From: an uncultured Coriobacteriaceae bacterium
Lineage (GTDB): Bacteria > Actinomycetota > Coriobacteriia > Coriobacteriales > Eggerthellaceae
Length of the DNA stretch: 64,000 bases
Reading direction: 5' to 3'
Assembly: GCA_937937585.1 (NCBI GenBank)
Contig: CALDCB010000009.1
Coordinates: forward strand, 1 to 64,000
Shown here: positions 53,019 through 61,365 of the stretch, in pieces
Position numbering within the stretch: the stretch's first letter is position 1
How the letters are laid out: each line of letters starts with the position of its first letter
Made by a program: the position numbers and the translations under genes
The notes under the pieces: generated by a model
What the model saw: the letters and a program-made list of their open reading frames with translations, nothing else
The model's database searches: none
What the model was told of the DNA's origin: nothing

Positions 53019-54063
53019 GCGAGATCACTTCTTTCGAAAGATTGATATAAGACTGGGCTCCCTTTCCCAAAGGATCGTATTGGGTGATGGGCATTCCGTA
53101 ACTAGGAGCCTCAGACAGCTTAACGGTACGGGGAATGACGGTTTCGAATACTTGCTTTCCGAAGAAGTTCCTAACCTCTTTAACAACTTGCTTCGAAAGG
53201 GTAGTGCGGCCGTCATACATGGTGAGAAGTATTCCGTAAATCTCGAGGGTTGGATTAAGACGAGATTTGACACGTTTCATCGAATCGAGAAGTTTTGTCA
53301 CACCTTCCAATGCATAGAACTCGCACTGGATGGGAATAATCAACTTATCTGCCGCAACAAGAGCGTTGACGGTCAACAAACCCAATGACGGAGGGCAATC
53401 GATGAGGATGAAGTCATACTTACCGCGCAAGGCTCCAACGGAATCCTTAAGGCGATTCTCACGAGCCATCTCGGAAACAAGCTCAACCTCCGCACCCGCT
53501 AAGTTGATGGTCGCAGGAACAATATCAAGACCCTGACAAATGTCGGGGATGATGACATCCTCAATCGGAACGTCATTCAACAAGACATCGTAAATGCAGC
53601 GAGGGATGCTTCCCTTGTCAATGCCAAGACCGCTGGTAGCATTACCTTGAGGATCAAGGTCGACAAGGAGGACTTCTTTATTAGCTTCACCTAAGGCAGC
53701 AGCGAGATTGATCGCAGTCGTAGATTTACCGACACCACCTTTTTGATTGATGATGGCAATGATTTTGGTCTGGCCGATTGCATGCCTTACCGGAGCCTTC
53801 TCGCTATAAGGCTTGATCTCTTTATATTCAGGTACGTCATCGGCATCGGAAATAACATCTTCAGCAATCTGACGCTCAACAACTTGAATACTGTCAACAC
53901 GAACATCCTCGTCTACGAAGAAATCGCTCTTTACTGAATCAGTATCCACATTGCTCGTCTGCTCGGGTATTTCCGTCGCCGAGGACGTATTTTGTTGGTT
54001 CACATGAGCTGTTTTCGCCGTAGCTGTATTTTGGTTTCGTTTAAAACCGTCGAAGAAACCCAC
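53011..54063 (-). CDS. parA: Chromosome partitioning ATPase ParA (Soj) with a long N-terminal extension
   Basis: 350 residues from a GTG at 54063 (AAAGGAGGGTTCT upstream). The deviant Walker A KGGVGKSTTAINLAAALG, Walker A' DLDPQGNATSGLGI and FILIDCPPSLGLLTVNALVA mark ParA/Soj. The ATPase core begins near residue 100; the first 95 residues form an Asn/Gln/Glu/Asp-rich extension absent from B. subtilis Soj. ParA uses ATP-dependent DNA binding to move ParB-parS complexes. Upstream lies a 42-bp palindrome with a variant parS, likely its operator. Confidence 0.97.
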   Translation of the reverse strand: MGFFDGFKRNQNTATAKTAHVNQQNTSSATEIPEQTSNVDTDSVKSDFFVDEDVRVDSIQVVERQIAEDVISDADDVPEYKEIKPYSEKAPVRHAIGQTKIIAIINQKGGVGKSTTAINLAAALGEANKEVLLVDLDPQGNATSGLGIDKGSIPRCIYDVLLNDVPIEDVIIPDICQGLDIVPATINLAGAEVELVSEMARENRLKDSVGALRGKYDFILIDCPPSLGLLTVNALVAADKLIIPIQCEFYALEGVTKLLDSMKRVKSRLNPTLEIYGILLTMYDGRTTLSKQVVKEVRNFFGKQVFETVIPRTVKLSEAPSYGMPITQYDPLGKGAQSYINLSKEVISRG

Positions 54064-54105
54064 AGAACCCTCCTTTCGTTAGCCGTTTTGAGTATACATG
54101 CTTTA

Positions 54106-54121
54106 CGTTTCACGTGAAACG
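54106..54121. promoter_or_regulatory. parS: parS-like site 4 within a 42-bp palindrome upstream of parA
   Basis: CGTTTCACGTGAAACG: the same inner 14 bp as parS, with C/G instead of T/A at the ends. The surrounding palindrome runs perfectly from 54093 to 54134. It is about 45 bp before the parA GTG, in the rsmG-parA gap. Confidence 0.88.
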
Positions 54122-54150
54122 TAAAGCATGTATATCCCCATGTGATCAAC

Positions 54151-54840
54151 CTAGAGAGGCTTGTTTTGAGCAAAACCATCGCGCCTTGGTAGCTTGATCT
54201 TGGAAGGACCGATCTTTTCAAACACAACAAGCGTGCGAAAGGTCTCGCCGTCACTTAAGAAATACTCGTCAAGCGACACCAAGCTGAATCCAACCTGCTT
54301 GCTGATTTTCTTAGCATGCTCGAGCTCGCTCTCCTCCATGCGGGCTTTATAACAAATAAGACGCCCGCCTTGCTTTAGAAGCGGGCTAGCAAGCTCAAGG
54401 AGAATAGATAGCTTGGAAAGCGCGCGTGCAGTAACAAGGGAATAGTGATTCTTATGAGTCCTTGAGAACTCTTCGATGCGCGCATGGACAGCGATAACCT
54501 GATCACTCAAACTAAGCTGTTCAGCAAAATCATTAAGCAGCTCGACCTTCCTCTGACGAGCATCAATAAGTGTCGTCTTCCTTCCGGTGGCAATAGCTAA
54601 AGGAAAACCAGGAAAGCCACCGCCTGATCCGAGGTCGATGTATTTACCAGCAGGTGCTTTGTCGACCTCTTCAAGGGCAGCAAGAGAATCCTCAATATGA
54701 AGAAGCATTCCCGAATCCATCGAATCGATTCGAGTAAGATTGGTTACTTTATTCGCTTCGATGACACACTCTAAATGCTTTTTGATTAAAGCTTTTTGAT
54801 TATCCGAAAGAGAATCTATCGAATTTAGATTCACACCCAT
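54151..54840 (-). CDS. rsmG: 16S rRNA (guanine-527-N7)-methyltransferase RsmG
   Basis: 229 residues from the ATG at 54840 (AGAGAGG upstream; a TTG at 54849 is a poorer start). SAM-binding site KYIDLGSGGGFPGFPLAIAT, then TTLIDARQRKVELLNDFAEQ, VTARALSKLSILLELASPLL and ICYKARMEE follow the GidB/RsmG pattern. It methylates G527 of 16S rRNA. Its place before parA is the standard origin order. Confidence 0.95.
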   Translation of the reverse strand: MGVNLNSIDSLSDNQKALIKKHLECVIEANKVTNLTRIDSMDSGMLLHIEDSLAALEEVDKAPAGKYIDLGSGGGFPGFPLAIATGRKTTLIDARQRKVELLNDFAEQLSLSDQVIAVHARIEEFSRTHKNHYSLVTARALSKLSILLELASPLLKQGGRLICYKARMEESELEHAKKISKQVGFSLVSLDEYFLSDGETFRTLVVFEKIGPSKIKLPRRDGFAQNKPL

Positions 54841-54990
54841 CGAAATCAAACCTCTCTAATGAAACCGGAAACAAAGGTCATTATGGACACCTGATTCATC
54901 ACTACATTAGCCGGCATCCAACTAAATCAAACAGATACGACGATTTTAATTACTAGCAGTCTATCGGGAATCAGTCTGATTTTGGGTACA

Positions 54991-55020
54991 AAAATGCCCT
55001 GCACTATTAATGCAGGGCAT
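54991..55020 (-). terminator. Terminator after jag
   Basis: ATGCCCTGCA and TGCAGGGCAT arms; TTTTTG follows on the minus strand. Confidence 0.88.
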
Positions 55021-55029
55021 TAGGTTCAA

Positions 55030-55569
55030 TTATTGAACAGGAACGACAACGACGTGACGCTCGGATCCTTCACCCTCGGAAGCAGTCTCGACACGAGTGT
55101 CATCACGAAGGGCAACATGGATGATACGACGCTCGTACGGAGTCATTGGACGAAGCTTAACGCTTCGATGAGTCGCAGCCGCCTTCTTTGCGGAAGAGCG
55201 AGCAAGGGACTCAAGCTTCTGACGCTGACGGCTCTTATACCCTTCAACATCAACAACGATCGGGTAACGGAAGCCAATGATGCGAACCGTAATGACGGAA
55301 ATCAAGAACTGGAGAGCATCAAGGGTACGACCATGACGACCAATAAGAACCGCAAGATCGTCGCCAGTGATATCAAGGATGAGCTCACCGTCGTCACCTT
55401 CATACTCGTCGATGGTGACCTCACCAACATTGAAGTATTTAAGGATGTCCTTCAATGCAGAAATTGCAGTGTCAGCAACGAAATCAAGTTCTTCATCAGA
55501 CAGCGGCTCATCAGCAGAGTCAGTCTCCTGATTCAAAACCTGATCATTGATTTCAAGTTCTTCAGACAT
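55030..55569 (-). CDS. jag: RNA-binding protein Jag/KhpB (KH-R3H)
   Basis: 179 residues. An acidic start (about 1-60) replaces the Jag-N domain of longer homologues. A KH domain (VLIGRHGRTLDALQFLISVI) is followed by the R3H segment (SLARSSAKKAAATHRSVKLR, MTPYERRIIHVALRDDTRVE). The protein ends in the family signature SEGEGSERHVVVVP. A cytoplasmic RNA chaperone linked to cell-wall growth. It lies downstream of yidC across a parS site and ends at a clear terminator. Confidence 0.94.
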   Translation of the reverse strand: MSEELEINDQVLNQETDSADEPLSDEELDFVADTAISALKDILKYFNVGEVTIDEYEGDDGELILDITGDDLAVLIGRHGRTLDALQFLISVITVRIIGFRYPIVVDVEGYKSRQRQKLESLARSSAKKAAATHRSVKLRPMTPYERRIIHVALRDDTRVETASEGEGSERHVVVVPVQ

Positions 55570-55605
55570 GACAAGCTCCTTATAGGGAAATAAAACTTAG
55601 TGAGG

Positions 55606-55621
55606 TGTTTCACGTGAAACA
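55606..55621. promoter_or_regulatory. parS: parS centromere site 5
   Basis: Exact TGTTTCACGTGAAACA, extended to a 30-bp palindrome (55599-55628) in the yidC-jag gap. Confidence 0.93.
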
Positions 55622-55635
55622 CCTCACTCCGTAAA

Positions 55636-56406
55636 TTAACGCTTCTTGGTCGGACGCTTTTTCTTAACCTTGCGAGTAACGTTGACCTCAACAGGCTTGA
55701 TCTCTTCAACAACTTCCTTCTCAGCATCCTTTTTCTTCATGATGCGCATGGAGATCTGCTGCTGCGCGAGACCAATCAGAGAAGAAACACCCCAGAACAA
55801 AAGAACACCTGCGGGGGAGCTCCAACCAATCCAAAGCATAAAAAGGCTCATGACGCCGCACATGATAAGAGTCATGTTACGTTGCGGGTTATCCTTCTGA
55901 CCCATTTGCATAAGAACCATCGGAAGGAAGGTAGCACCGGCAAAGACCAGAAGAAGGATGACATAAGGAAGGAAGGCGCCAAAGCCCATGGAGAAGGTCG
56001 AAGAAGGAGAGTAAACCAGGTTCGGAACCAAGTTGAAGAAGCTGTAGTCCTGATTACCAAGACGATCACCCATTTCACGAAGAACCTGGAAAAGGGCGAT
56101 AAAGATAGGCATCTGCAGAAGCATCGGCAAGCAACCTGCAAGCGGGTTGAAGTGAGCTTCGGCGTAAAGCTTCTGCATTTCCTGCTGCATACGCTGGGGA
56201 TTGTTAGCGTACTTGGTCTGAATCTCAGTCATCAGCGGCTGAACGCGTTGCATCTGATAGCTGGACTTCGTCTGCGTATGCATAAGCGGGGAGATCAACA
56301 GACGGAAGATAACCGTAACGATGATGATCGACATTCCCCAGTCATGAAATAACGGATAGAAGAATGAGATGATCGAGAATATAAAGTCTTTAAACACGTC
56401 CCACAT
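55636..56406 (-). CDS. yidC: Membrane protein insertase YidC/OxaA
   Basis: 256 residues, the Gram-positive short form. About five spans. SIIIVTVIFRLLISPLMHTQ contains the conserved Arg in the hydrophilic groove; HFNPLAGCLPMLLQMPIFIA and the lysine-rich tail (VTRKVKKKRPTKKR) are typical. It inserts membrane proteins with or without Sec. Part of the rpmH-rnpA-yidD-yidC-jag string. Confidence 0.95.
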   Translation of the reverse strand: MWDVFKDFIFSIISFFYPLFHDWGMSIIIVTVIFRLLISPLMHTQTKSSYQMQRVQPLMTEIQTKYANNPQRMQQEMQKLYAEAHFNPLAGCLPMLLQMPIFIALFQVLREMGDRLGNQDYSFFNLVPNLVYSPSSTFSMGFGAFLPYVILLLVFAGATFLPMVLMQMGQKDNPQRNMTLIMCGVMSLFMLWIGWSSPAGVLLFWGVSSLIGLAQQQISMRIMKKKDAEKEVVEEIKPVEVNVTRKVKKKRPTKKR

Positions 56407-56440
56407 TGAATGAAATACCTTTCTCTATATCCAAAGAGGA

Positions 56441-56695
56441 TCACGGGACTGGATCGTACCCATGACCGCCTCCCGGCCGACACCTGAGAATTCGTTTTGC
56501 CGTCAATGCAAAGCCCTTAATGAAGCCGTACTTCTTAAAAGCAATCAAACCGTACTGAGAACAAGTAGGAACGAATCTGCAGCAAGACGGAAAAAGCGGC
56601 GAAATACAAACCTGGTAAAAACGAATTAAGGCAACAGCGATGAATACTGGAATCCTACGAATCAAAGATAGGAATGAAGAACAGACCCGTTTCAT
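56441..56695 (-). CDS. yidD: Membrane protein insertion efficiency factor YidD
   Basis: 84 residues. LIRFYQVCISPLFPSCCRFV, PTCSQYGLIAFKKYGFIKG and RCRPGGGHGYDPVP are the YidD signature. It is amphipathic and membrane-associated and helps YidC. Its ATG overlaps the rnpA stop by one base (TAATG). Confidence 0.95.
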   Translation of the reverse strand: MKRVCSSFLSLIRRIPVFIAVALIRFYQVCISPLFPSCCRFVPTCSQYGLIAFKKYGFIKGFALTAKRILRCRPGGGHGYDPVP

Positions 56696-57021
56696 TACTT
56701 ATGAGCCCTTTTCACCGCTTTGCGGAGATAGGCGGAAAGATCATCGTAAGACGCATCATTGATGTTTCGGCGTGCGAGAAACACAACATCCATCCCATCA
56801 AAGGCATCGGCAGAATCGCGAAAAAGAGCCCTCATTCGACGTTTGGCTCTATTGCGCCAGACCGCATTACCATTTCTTTTTCCAGCAACAAAAGCAGCAC
56901 GTCCATTACGGCCGTGCTGCTTTCCATCGCTTAAAACTATGAGCGTAAAAAAAGGCGTATTGATTCGTTGCCCGTTTTCAAACAAATTCGAAATCTCGGC
57001 GCTGGATTTAATAATATCCAA
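56695..57021 (-). CDS. rnpA: Ribonuclease P protein component
   Basis: 108 residues from a TTG at 57021 with AGGAGTC upstream. The RNR motif is NAVWRNRAKRRMRALFRDSA, with the family N terminus (SSAEISNLFENGQRINTPFF). It helps the RNase P RNA mature tRNA 5' ends. Between rpmH (12 bp) and yidD (1-base overlap). Confidence 0.95.
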   Translation of the reverse strand: MDIIKSSAEISNLFENGQRINTPFFTLIVLSDGKQHGRNGRAAFVAGKRNGNAVWRNRAKRRMRALFRDSADAFDGMDVVFLARRNINDASYDDLSAYLRKAVKRAHK

Positions 57022-57033
57022 CGAAGACTCCTA

Positions 57034-57168
57034 TTAAACGGTCAGACGCTTACGACCCTTGGCACGACGAGCAGCGAGTACGCGACGGCCGCTTTTGGTA
57101 GCCATGCGTGCACGGAAGCCGTGGCACTTAACCCTTTTACGCTTGTTGGGCTGATAGGTGCGCTTCAT
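57034..57168 (-). CDS. rpmH: 50S ribosomal protein L34
   Basis: 44 residues, read directly from the minus strand: MKRTYQPNKRKRVKCHGFRA, then RMATKSGRRVLAARRAKGRK, then RLTV. It matches L34 throughout. GGAAGGGA lies before the ATG and a good promoter lies upstream. Confidence 0.98.
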   Translation of the reverse strand: MKRTYQPNKRKRVKCHGFRARMATKSGRRVLAARRAKGRKRLTV

Positions 57169-57206
57169 TTAAATCCCTTCCAAACAACAATCAGTGCAAT
57201 CACGAA

Positions 57207-57234
57207 ATTATACCCGTTCAACGGATAAAATCAA
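57207..57234 (-). promoter_or_regulatory. Promoter of the rpmH-rnpA-yidD-yidC unit
   Basis: -10 TATAAT (57212-57207) and -35 TTGATT (57234-57229) with a 16-bp spacer on the minus strand, about 40 bp upstream of rpmH. Confidence 0.75.
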
Positions 57235-58279
57235 GGTAATGCCCAACCCGGCATGAGTCTTGAACCGAATTTGACATGCCTTTACATTTTGATTCTCAAA
57301 ATCAAGAAAGCAAGCTTAGTTTTGCTTTGTCGGGAATAATCCATATATAACGAGATAGAACCTGCATTTTGACTTGTCGGAAGCAGCAAACACAAGATGC
57401 TGTGATCTAGAGGGTTTAGGTTGTGATGACGACACGACCGCAACCGTAATTCCAAAGCGAAAACAGCCAAAAGAAAACCGCCGTCAACACCCTGGTTCAT
57501 TCAGAGAATCAGAGACTTGACCGCCGTTGCTCGAGGATCACGTTTCGAAAACGTCGTCGAACACGATCTCGGCATAGATCCAGTTTCAAAGAAAATCGAA
57601 TCTTTTCGATAATTCGATTCGATTGTTGAAAACCAACCTCGTTTTCAATCACCGATTCAAACATCGATGAAATCCGAAATTCAAACACTTCGAATTTCGA
57701 AAAAGTAAGCCTTCGTTTGGTGGAAAACGTGGAAAACTCGTATAATCGCACGTAAAAAAGTGGAAAACTACAACGGTTAAAGAAAGTCAAGTGCAATGAG
57801 GAGGTTGATCGTAATCACTTTTATCAGGGGTAATGGATCCAGTATTTGAAATTCAAGTCCTTGAGCTGGTGTTTTATAAATAAAGGAATCAGAATTCAAA
57901 TCAGAATTTCTTTAAAATCCAGGTAATAGTTACCTATATTGAACTGCTTGAAACCATCTCTAACGGGGTAAATAGACTGTTTTATCCGCGATTCGAGCTT
58001 CACTTTTTCCAGAATTCGAAATAGTTTTCCTCACTTGAGCTTCCAGACTTTTCAAAGATTTCCACATTTCCTGAATTAATTGTTGAAAACTGTCTAAATT
58101 CCCAGATCAACCATTGATTCTGAAATTCAATTAAGTGGAATTCGAACGTTGGAAGATAATATTCGCCCACGTCGCAAAAGTTTGGTGGAAATGATTGGTT
58201 ACAATACGAACTGAATTTTCCTGAATCTTTGATTCAGATGGAATGGAAACCTGAAAAACGAGAAGTAAACGCAGCTTAA
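57235..58279. other. Long AT-rich non-coding region between rpmH and the GHKL gene; probable part of the origin
   Basis: About 1 kb with no credible gene. Three GTGGAAAA motifs at 57720-57727, 57729-57736 and 57760-57767 resemble TTTTCCAC-type DnaA boxes. A TATAAT occurs near 57740-57745. From about 57600 to 58160 there are many short imperfect repeats of TTCGAA, GATTCGA and AATTCGAA. ATTTCCACA lies at about 58058-58066. The position between rpmH and dnaA is where many origins place box clusters. Confidence 0.5.
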
Positions 58280-59314
58280 ATGAACGACACAAACATCAAC
58301 AACGAAACTCAGTTCAACTTTGATTTCGTCAAGAGCGTTGCGCGGATTGCCTGCTACGACGACTTTAAAGCGGCGCCGCGCGTGACGGTGATAGAACCGG
58401 CGCCCACCGACGAATTCATCATGAACCTCGCAACGGCCACCTACGAGCAGTCAAAAACGCTCGGTGGAAAGATCCCGTTCACCATCATCAAGGAAGTTTC
58501 TGAAAACTTTATCCACGCGCGCTTCCAAGAGATGACAATCTCGATCTACGACGAGGGGAACACTATCCGCTTCGCCGATCAAGGTCCTGGCATTAACGAC
58601 AAGGACAAAGTGAAGATGCCCGGCTATTCCTCCGCCGTCGAGCCGATGAAACAATACATTCGCGGCGTTGGATCGGGTTTACCCATCGTCAGGGACTACT
58701 TCGAAGAGAAACATGGCTCGGTAACCATAGACGACAACGTCCAAAGCGGCGCCGTTGTTACCATCAGCCTGAAACGAAGCAATGAAGATGGTCGTGAAAT
58801 GGTAGAGGATAGGGAAATCCCCACTCACGCTCCTCGTTATGACAACACCGTTCAAACAGGTGTCGCACCTGAACTGCCACCTTACCAACAGCAGGGTTTC
58901 ACGGCGTCTCAGAACTTGAATCAAGCACCGAACTACAACCAACAACCGGCATACCAACAGACCTATCAACAACCCGTTTACCAACAACCGGGATACCAAC
59001 AAAACAACTATCAACCGCCGCAACCTTTCGCATATCAAAACCAGCAACCCATAATGATGGGAAATGGCGGACGTGCACCTATGTATGCGCCGATGCCGGC
59101 CATCCCAACGATCTCAGACAAAGGGAAGCAGTGCCTGAAAGCCCTCATGAACGGTGCCTTAGGCGTTTCCGAGCTTAACGAGCTGACCCAAATTCCGAAT
59201 TCCAGTGTGCATTACGAGCTCAAAAAACTCGAAGAAGCGGGCTTGGTAGAAGTAACGGTGGGCAAAAAGCGCGTCCTCACTCAGGCTGCTTGGAACATCC
59301 TGGATTTTATTTAG
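58280..59314 (+). CDS. GHKL-type ATPase joined to a C-terminal winged helix, at oriC; function unknown
   Basis: 344 residues. Residues about 40-165 form a histidine-kinase-like (GHKL) ATPase. The N box is TIIKEVSENFIHA (E72, N76), the G1 box FADQGPGI (98-105), the G2 box RGVGSGLPIVRDYF (128-141), and the last strand GAVVTISLKR. There is no dimerisation/phosphoacceptor helix and no sensor or membrane segment. About 75 residues of Gln/Tyr/Pro/Asn repeats follow (190-262). A winged helix closes the protein (KGKQCLKALMNGALGVSELN, then SSVHYELKKLEEAGLVEVTV). It looks like an anti-sigma-type or standalone ATPase with its own DNA-binding domain, next to dnaA. A role in origin or dnaA control is inference from position. 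Confidence 0.85.
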   Translation: MNDTNINNETQFNFDFVKSVARIACYDDFKAAPRVTVIEPAPTDEFIMNLATATYEQSKTLGGKIPFTIIKEVSENFIHARFQEMTISIYDEGNTIRFADQGPGINDKDKVKMPGYSSAVEPMKQYIRGVGSGLPIVRDYFEEKHGSVTIDDNVQSGAVVTISLKRSNEDGREMVEDREIPTHAPRYDNTVQTGVAPELPPYQQQGFTASQNLNQAPNYNQQPAYQQTYQQPVYQQPGYQQNNYQPPQPFAYQNQQPIMMGNGGRAPMYAPMPAIPTISDKGKQCLKALMNGALGVSELNELTQIPNSSVHYELKKLEEAGLVEVTVGKKRVLTQAAWNILDFI

Positions 59315-59341
59315 CCTGATCAAAGACGGAATTCTATAAAG

Positions 59342-59382
59342 TTTTCCACATAAACGCAGTACATGATAGAATCGGTGGAAAA
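59342..59382. promoter_or_regulatory. DnaA-box-like sites upstream of dnaA
   Basis: TTTTCCACA at 59342-59350 (one mismatch to TTATCCACA) and GGTGGAAAA at 59374-59382 in reverse orientation, in the dnaA leader. Likely autoregulatory or origin sites. Confidence 0.5.
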
Positions 59383-59438
59383 CCTCCACCGATAGAACAG
59401 CGCGGCCTTGCGCGCTTATCGATATTAAGAAGGTAGCT

Positions 59439-61007
59439 ATGGAAGAAAGCGAGCGCCTCGCTCAGGAGTGGGCACGGGTCACTAACCAGATCAAGTCATA
59501 CGACGGAATCGACCCATCCCAGATCAACGCCTTTTTCTCAAGATTGAAGCCACAGGCAATGAGCGAAGGGTTCCTTATGCTCACCGCCGACACGGACTTT
59601 ATAAAAACTTGGATCGAGCGCCATTACGCATCCTTCATTGCACAGGCCTTGAAGGATCTATATGGCGTCGACTTCACGGTGTTGATGGAAGTTGACGTGA
59701 ATCAATCGCCCGAGCCACAAGTTTCCAACGCACCCCAAACGCAAGTTAACCAGCAACCGCAAAGCGCGCCTCAACCGTCTGCACCGGTGCAAAACACCAC
59801 CCAAAATACAGCGGCGGTCCAACAGGAAGCTCCTGTCCCCCAAAGCAATCAATCAACGGGCAGCAGTGCATCAAGCGGTTTTCAAGCAGCAGTCGCTCAA
59901 CAAACCGATCCCGCAACCCACACTGAGGTCGAAAGCGAGAACGTCGAGAGTGATTCTTCCTCTCCAACGTCCTCCCTTACTTTCGAAAACTATGTTGTGG
60001 GCGCCTCAAACAGAATGGCGTATTCGATGGCAGTAGTCGTTGCTGAAGAACCTGGCGGCGATCCATCACTGAACCCGCTGTTCCTTTACGGCAGGTCAGG
60101 GTTGGGTAAAACCCATCTACTGAGAGCCATCCAAAACTACATCCAAAGGAACATTCCGCACCTGAAGTGCGTGTACGTCGACTCATCCCAGATGATCGAC
60201 GATTACACCGACGCTGCGCTTTCCCACAACTACAAAGAGTTCAAGAACAGGTACGAAAGCGCCGACGTTCTTCTTATCGACGACGTTCAGGCCTTCCAGG
60301 GCAAGAAGCAGACACTCGACATGTTCTTCCAGATTTTCAACAACCTTACAACGCAAGGCAAACAGGTTATCCTCTCTGCCGACCGTGCGCCGAAGAACAT
60401 CGACATCGACCAGCGTTACACAAGCCGATTCAATTCGGGCGTGACGATCGATATCTTGCCTCCCGAATTCGAAGTCAAACTCGGCATTGTTAAAAACTTC
60501 ATTAGGGAATACAAGCGTGCCGAGGGTGTTGAAGGCCAGCTCATGAGCGATGAGGTGCAGGATTACATCGCAAAGAACTCGGGGTCGAACATCAGGGAGC
60601 TGAAAAGCGCGGTCACAAACGTAATCTTCCAGGCCAAGGCATTCGGCAAAGAAACTTTGTCTCTCGACGAAGTCAAAGAACTGTTGAAGAACCACTTCAC
60701 GGGCGGGGCAACGAAGAAATTGACAATCGCCGACATTCAAAAACAAGTGGAAATCTACTACAAAGTCAGCCATGCCGATCTGATCGGCAAGAAAAGGTCG
60801 CGTAACATCGTATACGCGCGTCAGGTCGCCATTTATCTTTCGCGCCACATGCTCGACCTGCCGTTTAGCTACATCGGCAAGAGTTTCGGCGGCAAAGACC
60901 ACACCACCATCATGTACTCGGTTACCAACATCGAGGAAAAGATGAAGGAAAACTTCGAGATACACGAAGAGCTGGAATCTATCAGGCAGATGATTCTGGA
61001 AGCATAG
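59439..61007 (+). CDS. dnaA: Chromosomal replication initiator DnaA
   Basis: 522 residues with GAAGGTAGCT before the ATG. Domain I (about 1-90) is followed by a Gln/Pro/Ser/Thr-rich domain II (about 95-180). The AAA+ domain III has Walker A YGRSGLGKTHLLRAIQNYIQ and Walker B VLLIDDVQAF; domain IV has the DnaA signature FGGKDHTTIMYSVTNIEEKM. It unwinds the origin by binding DnaA boxes with ATP. The first gene of dnaA-dnaN-recF, and longer than E. coli DnaA because of the linker. Confidence 0.98.
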   Translation: MEESERLAQEWARVTNQIKSYDGIDPSQINAFFSRLKPQAMSEGFLMLTADTDFIKTWIERHYASFIAQALKDLYGVDFTVLMEVDVNQSPEPQVSNAPQTQVNQQPQSAPQPSAPVQNTTQNTAAVQQEAPVPQSNQSTGSSASSGFQAAVAQQTDPATHTEVESENVESDSSSPTSSLTFENYVVGASNRMAYSMAVVVAEEPGGDPSLNPLFLYGRSGLGKTHLLRAIQNYIQRNIPHLKCVYVDSSQMIDDYTDAALSHNYKEFKNRYESADVLLIDDVQAFQGKKQTLDMFFQIFNNLTTQGKQVILSADRAPKNIDIDQRYTSRFNSGVTIDILPPEFEVKLGIVKNFIREYKRAEGVEGQLMSDEVQDYIAKNSGSNIRELKSAVTNVIFQAKAFGKETLSLDEVKELLKNHFTGGATKKLTIADIQKQVEIYYKVSHADLIGKKRSRNIVYARQVAIYLSRHMLDLPFSYIGKSFGGKDHTTIMYSVTNIEEKMKENFEIHEELESIRQMILEA

Positions 61008-61365
61008 GTGTGAAACAAACGTTGATAACGCAGGGTAAGGTTGTTGAAAAACCCAGAAATCGGTGGATTGATAATTTAAGCGATAAAACCTGTTGAAGAC
61101 GGTAAATGGTTATCAACAGGTTCAAAAGACTTGAAAACAAGAATTGATCAGGCGCTTTAACCTTAATCCACTAAATTCACCATGCTTATTACTACTATTA
61201 TTTAAATATATTAATTAAAAGAAAAAGAAATAATAAGAGAAGACAAATGAAGCACTCCAGTCTCTGAAGCCGGTGCTTCATTTTTGAAAGCAATCTAAAA
61301 AGAGGACAGGGATTCTCTTTTAATGCTTTAATTGATCAGATCGATTAAACGCAAAGGAGCACGAC
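61008..61365. other. Origin candidate (dnaA-dnaN spacer)
   Basis: Holds DnaA-box-like CGTTGATAA (61020-61028) and TTATCAACA (61110-61118, one mismatch), then a trio-like run and an AT-rich stretch at 61186-61245. Unwinding in the dnaA-dnaN gap is known in other Gram-positives. No gene is present. Confidence 0.7.
61186..61245. promoter_or_regulatory. DnaA-trio-like element and AT-rich unwinding region
   Basis: TTATTACTACTATTATTT at 61186-61203; its complement reads as trios AAT-AGT-AGT-AAT, like the DnaA-trio elements described in B. subtilis. About 40 bp of nearly pure A/T follows (TTTAAATATATTAATTAAAA). Confidence 0.6.

Noticed and set aside
57509..57796. 95-residue minus-strand frame in the origin region
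   Set aside because: Phe/Arg/Ser-rich translation of repetitive AT-rich DNA; no ribosome site or homology.
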